From Panorpa germanica (Eukaryota; Arthropoda; Insecta; Mecoptera; Panorpidae), in NCBI GenBank assembly GCA_963678705.1, contig OY783218.1, forward strand, positions 6,458,152-6,522,151: 64,000 nucleotides of DNA, given 5' to 3'. The notes below the pieces were generated by a model, which worked only from the letters and a program-made list of their open reading frames with translations, made no database searches and was not told where the DNA came from. The position numbers and the translations under genes were made by a program. Of the stretch, positions 53,343-64,000 are shown in pieces (position 1 is the first letter of the stretch; each line of letters opens with the position of its first letter).

Positions 53343-53913
53343 AATGGGCTTGTGTCCTATGTCTCAATTTCTATAAAAGTGTACTATATATTGATAAAGT
53401 GGGTTACTAGAACCTCAAATGTTTAATTACTTTTTAATATCTCCTTATATGTAAGGAGTTATTAACAATTAAATAAGTCATTTAGCCTCTTTAATTATTA
53501 AAGGGATTCAACGTTGTACACATTCCAATTGCATGTGACATCACATCCTTGTGTAAGGTTACCAACCTTACAGATCATAAATCTCTGCTATATGTATTTA
53601 TATATCAAAATATCAAATATTATTTACAGCTATTTCAAGGAACAATAAAATTTCAATATTATGTCTGCCGTAACAGGGTTAAATAAAATAAAAACTTATT
53701 ATTCTTTGATTTGACTTGATTATTTGACTACCAATAGCTACAGAACATTACCACAGCACTGATCTACTCAACAAATAATTGACGTTAAAATGCATTTCAC
53801 GTAATACAAATAAAATATTTAATAAAATAGACACGTCAATACACATTTATTAACATCAATTTCAATCAACAATTGAAAAATCGACCACTAAAAAATGAGG
53901 ACACAAGCCCATT
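53343..53913 (+). mobile_element. GGGCTTGTGTCC-family MITE, internal deletion
   Basis: Intact ends AATGGGCTTGTGTCC and GGACACAAGCCCATT. About 60 bp are missing near the 3' side compared with 18547-19174, from around the GGCCGACCATTT block onward. If the ends are taken as ATGGGC and GCCCAT, TTA flanks both sides, but other copies do not repeat this. Confidence 0.85.
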
Positions 53914-54172
53914 TATCTGTGTCTTCGGATTGGAACCCGAAACCAGAGTAATATTTTCTAAGTTTGGTTGTTATTAAGTTTACATTGGTTATGTATATAC
54001 GTAATCATAAACTTATTAGGCAGCGGTGTAAGAAACACATAAGAGGCAACGATACCATAAAAACATAGTATGAGGTCGTCTATAATACGACTCTGCATCA
54101 AAAAGAGTTACGTTACAGCAATGTTGAATAAGCTAATAATACAATACATCACTTTTTTAAATTTCGAGTTAT

Positions 54173-54694
54173 GTTTTTTTTTTATTTTAAAATTTGAGGC
54201 GATGTCAACGACAAGGTCATGTTCGCCTGAAGTTATTTTATTTGAGATAAATTTGATTTATTAAGTTTGAGGAATTTGAGCACTTTTTTAATTTCTTCTG
54301 GATTGTCTGAAAGCATGCCCTTTAGTTCACCACTGATGCTGAGTTTTGTACGTTGTGTTTGATATTGTGGGAAGGTTACTAGGAGATGATGGACTGTTAT
54401 TTTCGTCGGACAGTTGCTGCACTGCGGAGCTGTTGTTTTACTCATTAAGTGTTGATGCGTCAACCTCGCATATCCTGTTCGTAGTCTGAAGATAGCTTTT
54501 TCAAATTGCCTGCTGCTATGATAAGAAGTTTCCCACCGTTTTGTATTTTCCTTAATCATTCTCAATTTGTTGCTATTTATTTGAGCGAGAACTTTGAAAC
54601 TACCCTGCATGTTAAATATATATAGTTTATTTATTAATATTTTACTTGATAGCTGGTTAAAATATATGAAATGTTGTAAAGAAATTAAGGGCAC
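54173..54694 (-). pseudogene. Jockey-like LINE, C-terminal tail
   Basis: The 153-codon minus-strand frame holds the C-terminus of a non-LTR retrotransposon: K-L-R-M-I-K-E-N-T, then F-R-L-R-T-G-Y-A-R-L-T-H-Q-H-L-M, and a finger CSNCPTKITVHHLL, where the usual final Cys reads Phe. It then continues to P-E-E-I-K-K-V-L-K-F-L. The 3' untranslated part (complement of AAAATTTGAGGCGATGTCAA) ends in a poly-A tract at about 54173-54182. RT and endonuclease are absent, as in a 5'-truncated insertion. Related tails lie at 12395 and 44085. Confidence 0.8.
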
Positions 54695-55708
54695 TTACAT
54701 TAACATCGCGTTTTATCACGTGGTTCTTTCTAGTAGACTTATTTAATTGTTGAAATCCCCTTAATATAACAATAATAAAAAGAACAATTTTTACTCTATT
54801 TCTTAATCTGCTTGCGTATATTACGCTTTATGAAAGTTTTCCATGTACCTAGCAGTACATATTGAAAAAATGTTCATCCGATGTTCTTCATAGAGAGTTT
54901 CATTTAGTGCAGCGCAGCACTCATTTGCTCGTAGCAGCTAGCATATGTGACTCGACTCAGTGTAATCAATCTTTTTGTTTTATTAAACAATGGGTTTTTC
55001 ACAATTCGTCACAAACGTTGCAGTATTCTACTGTTGTGTCATTCAAATGAACAGATAGATTATCTAAACAACAATAGCGAATAAAGGGAATGACAAAATT
55101 GATTAAAAAATATATTTTTGTTTTCATCGTTTTAATGGAAATGAAACATTACTTTATAAAACAGAATAATGCACTACAAAATAAATTTCACATACATACT
55201 TGTACTCGTATCTTACTGTGTCAATATAAACGTGTTGTCAATGTGTTAGTGCATTAAAACGTACCCGCACAAACAGTTATGATTACAAGTAGTGTACTGT
55301 TAAAAGCTCCACTGTAAAGCTCGTCGTAAAGCTTTATTGGAAGCTGTGCTAAACTATATAAAGTTCCAATGCATGTGAGAAGTAAAAATATATACTTTTT
55401 CCTCTTACTGTTTTGTCATATGTAGTAAAAGCAGTTCTGCGTTGACGTTTTTGATTAAAAAATATAAATTTAAAATAGATTTGAATATGTGTGGCCATAC
55501 AATCACCACACTTTACATGACACGTGATAGAGCTCAACGTCAGAAATAGGTCGATGTTAAATAAACTGTAAGCAATTATTTTAATTTAAATTTTAGCGCC
55601 TTAAATAATCTCACTTCATATTCTATTAAACTATGGCAACACTGTACCTCGCCTGCACAGATGAGAATGATGCGAAAATGAGAACGTAACTCACGACAAA
55701 AGCAGGCC
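54695..55708. other. AT-rich non-coding DNA
   Basis: No feature recognised. Confidence 0.5.
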
Positions 55709-55929
55709 GAAGTGTCCTGTTTTGTGACGTTTCTATTACTATTGCACTTCAATTACAATTCGCATCAACTTTGTTTTCCGACAGGTGGAGTGGTGTCATC
55801 ATTTGTTACCGATAAAATAAACATATTATATGAACGACTGTGAGAAACTGGACTGTAAATGAACTCTTTCATGACAAAAAAATCATACGCATCTTGAATC
55901 GTCAAAGTGACTCCAAAATGTTTACTGGG
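55709..55929 (+). mobile_element. CCCAGTAAAC-family MITE, 5'-truncated copy
   Basis: Collinear with 2989-3242 from GAAGTGTCCTGTTTTGTGACG to the right end CTCCAAAATGTTTACTGGG, but the left ~19-bp inverted repeat is missing. Confidence 0.8.
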
Positions 55930-56029
55930 AAGTTAGAAAGTGACAACGAATATTGTTAATGTACTACATGTGTTGTCAAACAAATTCGATTTAAAACTAT
56001 CCTGATCATTTAGAAATATCCACATAAGT

Positions 56030-57200
56030 TAAGAAAGGGTGAATATGAAGTAGGAGAGATGATGGAGAAGATTCTAAGAAAGAAGAGATGGGGGAAAAGG
56101 TAGAAAGGAAACGAAGTGAGGAGTAGTTTATGAGTAAAAGGAATATAGGATTACAGAAAAGATTGCGGAAGATATAGACGAGCAGATTGAATAAAAGTTA
56201 TAAATACGGGCCGTAAAAATGATTCTAAAAAAAGAAATCCCATCGTACATTAGTATGATGGGACGAAAAGTATGGGCAAGTTATACAAACCAAAGGAAAA
56301 CATGCAGACTATGTTTACCGACACACTTTAAAAATAGAACATCAGAAAAAAGGACAACTCTCAGCTATGCGTCGATAACAGGAAACAAGACAATAACTGA
56401 AAACAATATAGAAGCAATAGGAAATAGATTACCAGGAGTTATCAACGAACATGACTTCCCAAATTGGGTTAATGAAAAAGGGAAAAATAGTGCAAGGAAA
56501 GAAGCTGAAGCGGTAAATATTATCGGCCCAAGAATAGAAAATAGAAGAAAAAAGAATGAGAGCACGACAACTGAAACTACAATTACTGAATCAGATAATG
56601 AGGATGATAGCTCGGATTCAAACATGGTATTGGAAAAAGAAACATCAGACAATGACATAACAAAGAAAAATGCGAAGAAGAAATACAAGAAAACAGAAAG
56701 AGTTACTAGAGCAACGGAAAAGAAAAATAAGAATTTATAATTGAAATGTAATTATTATATATAGTGTAAGTTATGTTTTATAAGAAAAAAAAATGTATAT
56801 AAAAATGTAATATTGATTGAAAGTGCTAATAACTTCTAATAGTTGATGCACTTAAAAATATATATTATTAAAAAAAAAAAAGTTATAAATGGTTGCAAAC
56901 AAAGAAGTACATAGGAAAACAGATAAATAGAGATACTAGAATCTCTGGTGAAGGCTGGTGAATAAAGGAAGAATATGTTGGATATGCGGGGTGGAAGAAA
57001 ATGGAACAAGTATAAAGGAAGTGTTACTAGAAGAGATTGAGAATTGAAGATGGATGTAGGAAATAAGTAGAAGAGGGAAGGAAGAACGAATAGCATAACA
57101 AGGCAAAAAGTGCAAGACAAGAAAGAATGTCAGTAATAAGTGAGGAAGAAGTGAAACGTACTCACAAGAATGTAAGGCTTAACGACAAGAAAGATTAAGA
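56030..57200 (+). pseudogene. Purine-rich LINE tail, CR-CG family, copy 3 (split)
   Basis: The outer LINE reads up to K-S-Y-K (56205), is interrupted by a retroposed insertion, and resumes at W-L-Q-T-K-K-Y. It then gives G-R-I-C-W-I-C-G-V-E-E-N-G, the C-x2-C finger equivalent to E-R-I-C-R-V-C-G in the 13145 copy. It ends in purine-rich sequence with TTAACGACAAGAAAGAT. Frames are broken. Confidence 0.6.
56206..56877 (+). mobile_element. Retroposed ORF1-like fragment with 13-bp duplication
   Basis: It is flanked by identical AAAAGTTATAAAT (56193-56205 and 56878-56890, overlapping the poly-A), with an A-rich end: a target-primed insertion into the LINE tail. Its 173-codon frame (56219-56740) includes G-R-K-V-W-A-S-Y-T-N-Q and a zinc-knuckle remnant KTCRLCLPTH that lacks its fourth ligand. 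A Ser/Thr/Glu-rich and Lys-rich tail follows. This resembles the ORF1 (gag-like) protein C-terminus of insect LINEs. There is no RT, so it is a truncated or single-ORF retrocopy. Confidence 0.7.
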
Positions 57201-57217
57201 ACTAAATACAACAACCA

Positions 57218-57438
57218 CCCAGTAAACATTTTGGAGTCACTTTCTCATCATATTGAAGATGCGTATGGTTTTTTTGTCATGAAAGAGTTCATTTACAGTT
57301 CAGTTTCTCACAGTCGCTCATGTGAAATATCTATTTTATCGGCTACAAATGCCGAAACCACTTCACTTGTCAGAATACAAATGAAGATAAAGTTGATGCG
57401 AATTATAATTGAAATGTAAGACCAAATTGTTTACTGGG
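57218..57438 (-). mobile_element. CCCAGTAAAC-family MITE, inverted copy
   Basis: A 221-bp element with both inverted repeats (CCCAGTAAACATTTTGGAG at left, complement of CCCAGTAAACAATTTGG at right). It matches 2989-3242 in reverse orientation and carries small deletions. Flanks are CA and CG, a possible mutated 2-bp duplication. The small ORF inside is not a gene. Confidence 0.85.
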
Positions 57439-59105
57439 CGTATACAATAAATATAGCAAGTAAGTAAGGTTAATAAAAATAAGGAAATTCCTCATCTTTA
57501 GATTTATTAATTATAATAATAATGAAGTAATATATTGTATATCTATATAGTTGTTAGCTAGACCCTGACTTACCATCTTTGCTTCCAGTATTTTGCTTGA
57601 ACAATACAATAAACTAAAATGATAAATTTTTGATTCAATTTCAATTTAATTATAAAGTTACTGAAATGCAAATATTAACACGATGTGCTAATATGATGAG
57701 AATTTTATTTGAAAATTTTGTACGTTTCTGAGAATTGTATTTTCATTTCATTTCCCACACTTCACATGGATTTAACACAAAGTTTTAGATTTAATTTAGT
57801 AATGCAAATTATTTTGAATGTTTATTGCTGTTATATTCGTAATGTCATTGCTTCAGAGCAGATTGTTCTATCTTAAAATTTCTTATATAATACGTTGTAG
57901 TCGTTGTTGTCATTGGAAGTGGTTTCGAACCTCTCAAGCATGCATGCAAAACATTCGTGAACTTCTGAGATCCATTTAGTACAATCAGTTTATAAATAAT
58001 GCAGTCGAACGAGAAACAAACTCATAATATTGTTACAAGGTTGTCAATAGACTTCAAGCTGTGGTCAGCTAAGGAAATTAAATTAGTACTAAATTAAAAT
58101 AAATGCATATAAATCTTCTGTAACTTCTTTATTGTTACAATAATATTACAACTAAGCTGCAGCGTATTTAGTTATTTACACGTAATGTATATGCCCAAGC
58201 AGGGGAAGATTGGTAGTCGTGGAAACCACTGACAAATATGTTTTAAATATCTTTGAAACTCTCATAATTATTAATAAAATAAGTCTACGTAATATGTAAA
58301 CTGTTTAAGATAATGACCACCGACTTTAATAAGTCGATGCGAAAGCGAGCGACTTCATCTTAAGCAGACTGCATTGTGACCAATCCATGCACGTAGCACG
58401 TTATCTAGTATATTATCTAACAAGTATACTAAATTGAATTACGCAATTTTCTAAATTTCTTCAGTCTTTTATTTTCATGGATTCGGTCGAGTGTTTTATT
58501 TTTATTTTAGGGTATATTTTAAATGATTAAAAAATTAAATAAAAATGAAGAATAATGTAATAATAACAATGAAAAATGACCATCATTTATATCAAAATCA
58601 GTGTATTTTTATTTTATTATTTATGATTACTTTCTTTTATTTAATTTTATTTTCAATTTTATTTTTTCTTATGAGAGCTATAATAAAATCTCAAATACGT
58701 TTTTCTCTATTGTGTAAAATATTACATGAAATCTAAACACATTTTTCATATAAAATATATTATTTTATATATAAACGAACAAAAAAAAATCATGGTTCTT
58801 TCGTTGGTACTATTTAGATCAGGTGTTTGCAAACTTTTTAGTTCACTTTTTAAAAAAAAGTATTTATATCATAATTTTCTTTTATTATTAATTCAACAAA
58901 TGGCTTCGAGTCAGTGTCGCGCAAAGGTACTGCAGGACTACTAGGACTTTGAGAGCATCTCTCTTAATATCGCTTTTTAACGTAAGTCGCAAGTTAATGT
59001 CCCTTTTGACATAGTTACTACGTATTTATTTTTCTCTTTGTATTTAAAGGTATTAAAATATATGCAATGTAATTACCACACATATATATTTAAAAACGCT
59101 TTATC
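57439..59105. other. AT-rich non-coding DNA
   Basis: No feature that I can support. A B-box-like GGTTTCGAACC near 57921-57931 has no convincing A box. Confidence 0.45.
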
Positions 59106-59520
59106 AAACTTTAATTAAGACTATGAATTCTTTACTCTTTCACTGTCTCTTCTGTCTTCTTCTACTTTTTCTATCCCTTCTGCCTTTTACTCCTCTTTGT
59201 TTTGCGTTCTATCTACTTCTGGTTCCTTCCTTCTTTTCTGTAATTCCGCCATTCATCTCCTTTCTTCTCTGCCTACTGTTAACAATTCTTTAGTCTCTCT
59301 TTTCCTGTGTACCTTTCTTTCATATTCCCATTTCATACGTTCTAGTGTTTCTTTTGCTCTCATTTTTGTAAAGAAAGTCCAGCACCTTTTTCTCTTAAGC
59401 ATTACTTACTTTGTTCCTTGTATTCCTTTTCTTTTCATCTCAGTTTTCATACACCACACTATTTTATTACTTTTATTGCTATTATTATTGTTTAACTGCG
59501 GCTTATTCTGTTCTGTTCCT
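59106..59520 (-). pseudogene. Probable purine-rich LINE remnant, minus strand
   Basis: The plus strand is a long C/T-rich stretch whose open frame (59197-59682) encodes only F/L/S-rich sequence. On the minus strand it is purine-rich like the tails at 13145, 41980 and 56030, but I see no diagnostic finger. Assignment is by composition only. Confidence 0.3.
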
Positions 59521-59875
59521 CAAAAGATAAATAATTTACTGCGACTTTTACTTCAATTAAAGACAAAATCAAAAAATAGGTTAATAATTTTGCCAACTTC
59601 TGCTAAAAATTTAAGCTACTATCAAATTAAATTGTATCCAATTACAAATAACGTTTTCGAGGCCACAGCTGACCCATCTTGACAGCTGACAGATCTTGGC
59701 GTTAATTCGACGTTCTATCAAGTGTCCACTACTGAGAAACATAAATACTTTTGCATTTCTCAATAATATTTTTTTGTTATACTAAATTCGTACAAAGAAG
59801 CGGTATACCGAAATTTATAACAGCAGTGGCTATGAATAGATCATTCTTGTTGTCGATATATAAAGTATAAGAAAA

Positions 59876-59926
59876 AGCAGAATATTTTTAAGGACGATAA
59901 CAGGCTACGTACCTAGGAAGCCCGAT
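59876..59926 (+). pseudogene. LINE tail fragment, relative of 6430-6910
   Basis: AGCAGAATATT, GGCTACGTACCTAGGAAGCC and the following CCGA match 6747-6792 of the first LINE tail. The match ends exactly where a Helitron begins. Confidence 0.6.
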
Positions 59927-59928
59927 AA

Positions 59929-60261
59929 TCTTCTTCTTCTTAATATATATAAATTACGTGTCACGTTATTCGTCCGCGATGGACTCCTAAACTACTTAAC
60001 CGATTTTAATCAAATTTGTACACCGTGTGCAGTTTGATCCAACTGGAAAGATAGGATAGCTTACATCTCAATTTATGATTGCAATATTATCTTATTGCAA
60101 ATTATTTGTCTATTAATTATCTGTTAGCTCCAAACGATGACATCTGGCGACGATGATGGCGACATCTGTTGACTAGATTGAGTAAATATTCAATAGATGG
60201 CGCTATGTAATGTAATATGACAAAAACGTTAGTCACAGCAACGCGTGGCCGGGACAGCTAG
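59929..60261 (+). mobile_element. Non-autonomous Helitron, 333 bp
   Basis: It starts TC after an A, with the Helitron-type 5' region TTACGTGTCACGTTATTCG and CGATGGACTCCTAAACTAC, a block widely conserved in arthropod Helitrons. It ends AACGCGTGGCCGGGACAGCTAG followed by T. A 5'-TC, a GC-rich 3' region ending in CTAG, insertion between A and T and no target duplication are the Helitron hallmarks. No protein is encoded. Confidence 0.85.
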
Positions 60262-60321
60262 TATATATATATAAAATATATAAGATAATATATATATATA
60301 TATATATATATAGATATATAG
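60262..60321. repeat. Interrupted TA microsatellite
   Basis: TA-rich run directly against the 3' end of the Helitron, interrupted by AAAA and AGA motifs. Confidence 0.8.
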
Positions 60322-61408
60322 AGTCTACGATATTTTTAGTTGTGACGCTAAAATACGACGGCACTTCTAGTCAACTTGATAGTAGGGCGAATGATTAACA
60401 CGAAGTTGACTAGCCCGCCTGCTTTAGTTAGTGTATCCCTGCTTTGCTTGGTTGTATAGACCAACACTGGAGTATGTCACCGTACAGGTCTAATATATAT
60501 TAGGAGGTGATCCATGATGATGGTCTGAAATTGATGACATTTCAACGTATATTTATATACTACCTTAAAATGAATTATGAATGGTAGGTTCGTTGTTATT
60601 ATTTTTATACTATATATGAGTATATATTTTCTTTACATTTTACAATAAATTCTATTACATATATAAATCTTTAACCCTTAACCTTTACTGTAAAGAGTGT
60701 AAATCTTTAAAAAAATATTCCTTACATGAAAGTTTTAGTAACCGCATAAATTTTGAGTCAGAACTAGGTTACATAAATAGATATTGATACCGCACATAGA
60801 AATTTATTGATTTTCAAATAATATTTTACTAATACATTCTTAGAAGTACTGTTACGGTAAACAGGATATATTAATTTTTTATAGTATTTTCATTACTTAT
60901 TAATATGTACTTACTACAAATAGTTATTTCCGTTGTTTACTTAATACGGATTATTATTAGGTTACCTTGAATTAGGAATGTGGAGCAATACCTTTACGCG
61001 ATACTGTAATTATTTATTTATTTTTGATCAACTGTTTACGAACACGCACCGAAGTGAAATTAATAACGATACTAGCACAATAATTGGGGCTTCCTCACAC
61101 TGCAACCGTTTTCTTTTCCAAACAGTCTTTCTTCGCATTTTTACCGACAATACTTGCACAAACATAATAATATTTTACAAAAATTTTTCTTTTATTCGGA
61201 AAAATATTTGGCACCTCCGCTATTTCGTTGCCCTAGGGCCCCAGACTTCCAAATTTGGCACTGACAACAATGCTGACCGGATCAACTGTTATATGTTTCT
61301 TTTAGAATTTAGTTTTATTAGAATTAGAGGATTGATTATAAAGTATTTTTAAATCATAAGGGAAGACTTATTAAAATAACATAAATATAATGTAATATTT
61401 ATATTTCA
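60322..61408. other. Non-coding DNA
   Basis: No gene recognised. The 124-codon open frame at 60978-61352 resembles no family that I know. Confidence 0.45.
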
Positions 61409-63192
61409 CTAGCTGACCCGGCGAACTTCGTACCGCCTAACAGTCAATGAATGTCGTGTTACCTTTTAGCTGAACTAATTTAGGCTTTGATGAACGTAAT
61501 ACAATGATACAAAATAATATTAATATAGATAGAAACATAAAAGTATTTTATTATGATGAATGATGATGAAAACATATAGAATGAGAATAAAAATTAAAAA
61601 AATAATAATAATTAAGTAATTCAAACTCATGTCAGAAAAAAATGATTGAAAACTATGTTGTGCAGATTGGAATACACTCGGATTAATTCATTAATGGGAT
61701 TTTCATTCAAGCACCTTGTGGTAAACGACATTCTTTGTTTTTTGGTCAGGCGCAAAAACAAATAAAGCGAATGGTTTGCCGACACGTGAGCATGCCACGT
61801 ACAATTGACCATAAGAAAAACATGCATTTTCTAGATTGAGGCCACAAATAGTCAAGGATTGGCCCTGCGAATTGTTGATCGTCATGGCGAAGGCAAGACG
61901 AATCGGGAATTGAATTCGTTTAAACTCAAATGGCATATCCGTTGGGATCATCGGAATCCTTGGAATAAGAACTTCCTCATCTTTAATTTTTCCTTTAAGT
62001 ATCGACGCGTGAATCACATTGCTCATCAGTTTTTCTATCACCAAACGCGTTCCATTGCACAGTTTTGGTTGGATTAAATTTCTAAGCATGATGACTACCG
62101 AGCCAACCTTAAGTTTTAAATTTTGCGGTGGTAAACCAGGCACATCCAAGGAGTTTAAAAATTCACTTGGATAATTAGTGGCTTCTTTTTCGTTTGTTAC
62201 ACAGTCGATAGATTTGAATGAATACAGAGTACCTACGATTTGATTTTGAATTATAAAATTGAGGTCATCTACATCTTTATTTTTAGCGGCCAAAATTGCT
62301 CGCTCACTTAACCATTTAGTATTTTTGTGGTTAGCAATGATATCCGGGAATACTTTGTTGATAAGCTCGTCTTTTGATGATACAAAATTGCAAACATTTG
62401 GAGGAAATGAAATCAAACCGCTCGATTTGTCAACAGGAACACGGCCATTACCGATAGTCAGCAATTGCTTCGAGAAATCATCAGCAGATAGATCGTTCAA
62501 CAATGCAACTCTCATATTTACACACAGTTGAAGTTTCTTTACATATCGCCACAGATTTGATGCTTTGAGGCAAGCGTTTATTTCGTCGGCAGCAGTAGAT
62601 CTTGGAATGATTGGTAGTGTTTGTCGGAAATCGCCAGATAATAAAATCATTGCACCACCAAAACATCTCGAGTCATTGCGCCAATGATATGAGAAATGTC
62701 TTCCCAGTTCCACCGGGGGCATCCAAAAAAAGTAAGCCGCCATTTCCATCATCAATTGCATTAATCAGTGTATCATAGACTTCCCTCTGCTTAGGATTCA
62801 ACAGAGGTACATTCGTTTGGACTGATTGGATTAGTTCATGTGGATCAGATTCACGTTCACGTTCCAATTCTCTATTAAATGCGTCATTCATTGCGCGATC
62901 TGGCGCTGGCATTCCTAACCTAACTAATAAACTGCCGCAAAACTGCCGCAAGCAGTACATAATTTTAAATTTTTGTAATATCCATTCAACGCCTGATTAG
63001 TAGGCAACAATACAAACAGGATTTAATGTAACACATATCTTCGGTCAAGAGCAAAGTTTTCATTGTTTTTAAGATGTAGTATGCTATTCGGGGCGGAGAC
63101 AAATCCAACGAATCAATAACCATGAATATTGGTTCAGCAGATCTCGAGTTATAAGTGTTGCAACAAACCCGTCTTTCTTTTATATATATAGA
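61409..63192 (-). mobile_element. Helitron with both termini, internally deleted
   Basis: On the minus strand the element begins TC-TATATATATAAAAGAAAG after an A at 63193. It ends GGCGGTACGAAGTTCGCC-GGGTCAGCTAG followed by a T at 61408. The 3' end shows the CTAG terminus and a GC-rich palindrome 11 bases before it. Both ends are textbook Helitron, and the A/T insertion site lacks a duplication. At 1,784 bp it is much shorter than autonomous Helitrons (about 5 kb or more). The Rep nuclease and N-terminal helicase regions are missing. Confidence 0.92.
61703..62960 (-). pseudogene. Helitron PIF1-like helicase, C-terminal half, broken
   Basis: Two overlapping frames are remnants of one SF1B helicase, which in Helitrons unwinds the donor strand. 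The first (62960-62673) reads L-N-P-K-Q-R-E-V-Y-D (Q-motif region) and Walker A in L-D-A-P-G-G-T-G-K-T-F-L-I-S-L. The second (62761-61703) resumes at R-N-D-S-R-C-F-G-G, then LLSGDFRQTLPIIPRS (motif III), N-M-R (motif IV area), C-N-G-T-R-L, FPIRLAFAMTINNSQGQSL (motif V) and LYVACSRVG (motif VI). A deletion plus frameshift between Walker A and motif III removes motif Ia and the Walker B Asp-Glu. A complete helicase is therefore impossible. Confidence 0.92.
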
Positions 63193-64000
63193 TTTTAATT
63201 TGAGTATATGTAAAGTTTCATTCATTATAAACAAGGTTTTTAAAAAATGAATGCACAATACGTAAATAAAAGAAAGAAATTTATTTGAGATTGGTGAGTT
63301 TTTTGTAGAAATCTAAACACCATTGACGTTTTACTTTTAATTATTCTAAACTTAAAATTATTTTAACTGAACACATAACTTTAACCATTCCTGCAATCAA
63401 TTTCAATAGAATCGATGAACTTGAAACCAAATCGATGTGGCAGTACCATTATTATTTATTATTTTCTTTAGCCTAATTTATTATTTTCAATTTACTCTTT
63501 GTCCTGTAATTGATAATACTTAACATAAAACACGTTTCAGGTTCCGAATCTCTTAAGCGATAACATCTATTGATGCCCTCCCCATCCCCATCCACATCCT
63601 CCCATACCCCATGTTAACCTAAACGTAACTGTTCCGTACTCCAGGAAGTGTTATAAATCTTGCAAACAGGAATCGTTTTGAAGAACGTTTTATGCGCCGT
63701 AGACGGCAAACTCATAATTACGTTTTAGATTTATAGGTGCTATCACTTACACCGATATTTCAGGAGAATAAATATTTAATTAGTGATCAATTCTAAGCAG
63801 TGCAGAGAAGGTAGTGAAAAAGCTATTTGACTAACGAACCGAACCATTTGTTTTACAAGTAGTTACTTCATGGTTTAAGGGGATGTTCTGATAATTAGGC
63901 TCGGGTGTTTTCACAAAACATCATATTTCAAGAATGACAGAGTTAAATTATTATTGCGGAATTATAGAACTTGACGAACTTACAAAACTCTTAGTGACAG
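63193..64000. other. AT-rich non-coding DNA
   Basis: No feature recognised after the Helitron. CATCCCCATCCACATCC near 63585-63600 is a short C-rich stretch. Confidence 0.5.

Noticed and set aside
59197-59682. 161-codon open frame resembling a membrane protein
   Set aside because: The F/L/S-rich translation is the complement of a purine-rich stretch like the LINE tails elsewhere; apparent membrane segments follow from C/T-rich composition.
61859-62531. Plus-strand ORFs within the large Helitron
   Set aside because: They are antisense to the helicase remnant, whose motifs are unmistakable.

Overview
The window looks like gene-poor insect nuclear DNA. It is very A+T rich on both strands and has no operons, ribosome binding sites or long intact genes. 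Nearly everything recognisable is arthropod-type mobile DNA: tRNA-derived SINEs, 5'-truncated LINE tails, hAT elements and hAT-like MITEs, other inverted-repeat MITEs, and two Helitrons. The only host-gene signals are short putative exons with canonical splice sites, as expected inside or between genes with very long introns. I cannot name the species; insect is confident, the order is not.

Left third (1-22 kb): a MITE with TIR CCCAGTAAAC (2989-3242); a tRNA-like SINE head (about 4880-4953); one copy of a 300-bp dispersed repeat (5029-5332); a LINE tail (6430-6910); an inverted-repeat element with a TTA duplication (8021-9535) that hosts a decayed RNase H-bearing LINE; a 10.1-11.8 kb segment framed by inverted repeats with a hAT-like MITE inside; and further LINE tails at 12.4-13.8 kb and 16.7-16.9 kb. 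A MITE family ending in GGGCTTGTGTCC starts here and recurs at least seven times across the window.

Middle (22-46 kb): a putative internal exon (22159-22222); nested MITEs (24523-25290); an internally deleted hAT transposon with TIRs and an 8-bp duplication (27852-28962); two complete tRNA-derived SINEs with 12-bp duplications and different tails (29954-30269, 32393-32657); a 114-bp TA microsatellite; a hAT MITE with a perfect 8-bp duplication (35195-35584); a duplicated ~470-bp repeat (36436 and 39854); and LINE tails at 41.4-44.4 kb.

Right third (46-64 kb): an inverted, 5'-truncated relative of the 8.3-kb LINE, split by a CCCAGTAAAC element whose empty site can be read from the other copy (49133-50027); a putative terminal exon (51042-51099) and a strong putative first exon encoding a signal peptide (51811-51865); a jockey-like LINE tail (54173-54694); a LINE interrupted by a retroposed ORF1-like fragment with a 13-bp duplication (56206-56877); a 333-bp non-autonomous Helitron (59929-60261); and a 1.78-kb Helitron with both ends intact but a broken PIF1-like helicase (61409-63192).

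I found no CRISPR array, rRNA gene, convincing functional tRNA, or evidence for a new defence, metabolic or regulatory system. The value of the window is its nested transposon record, the mosaic SINEs, several unclassified MITE families and a few putative exons.
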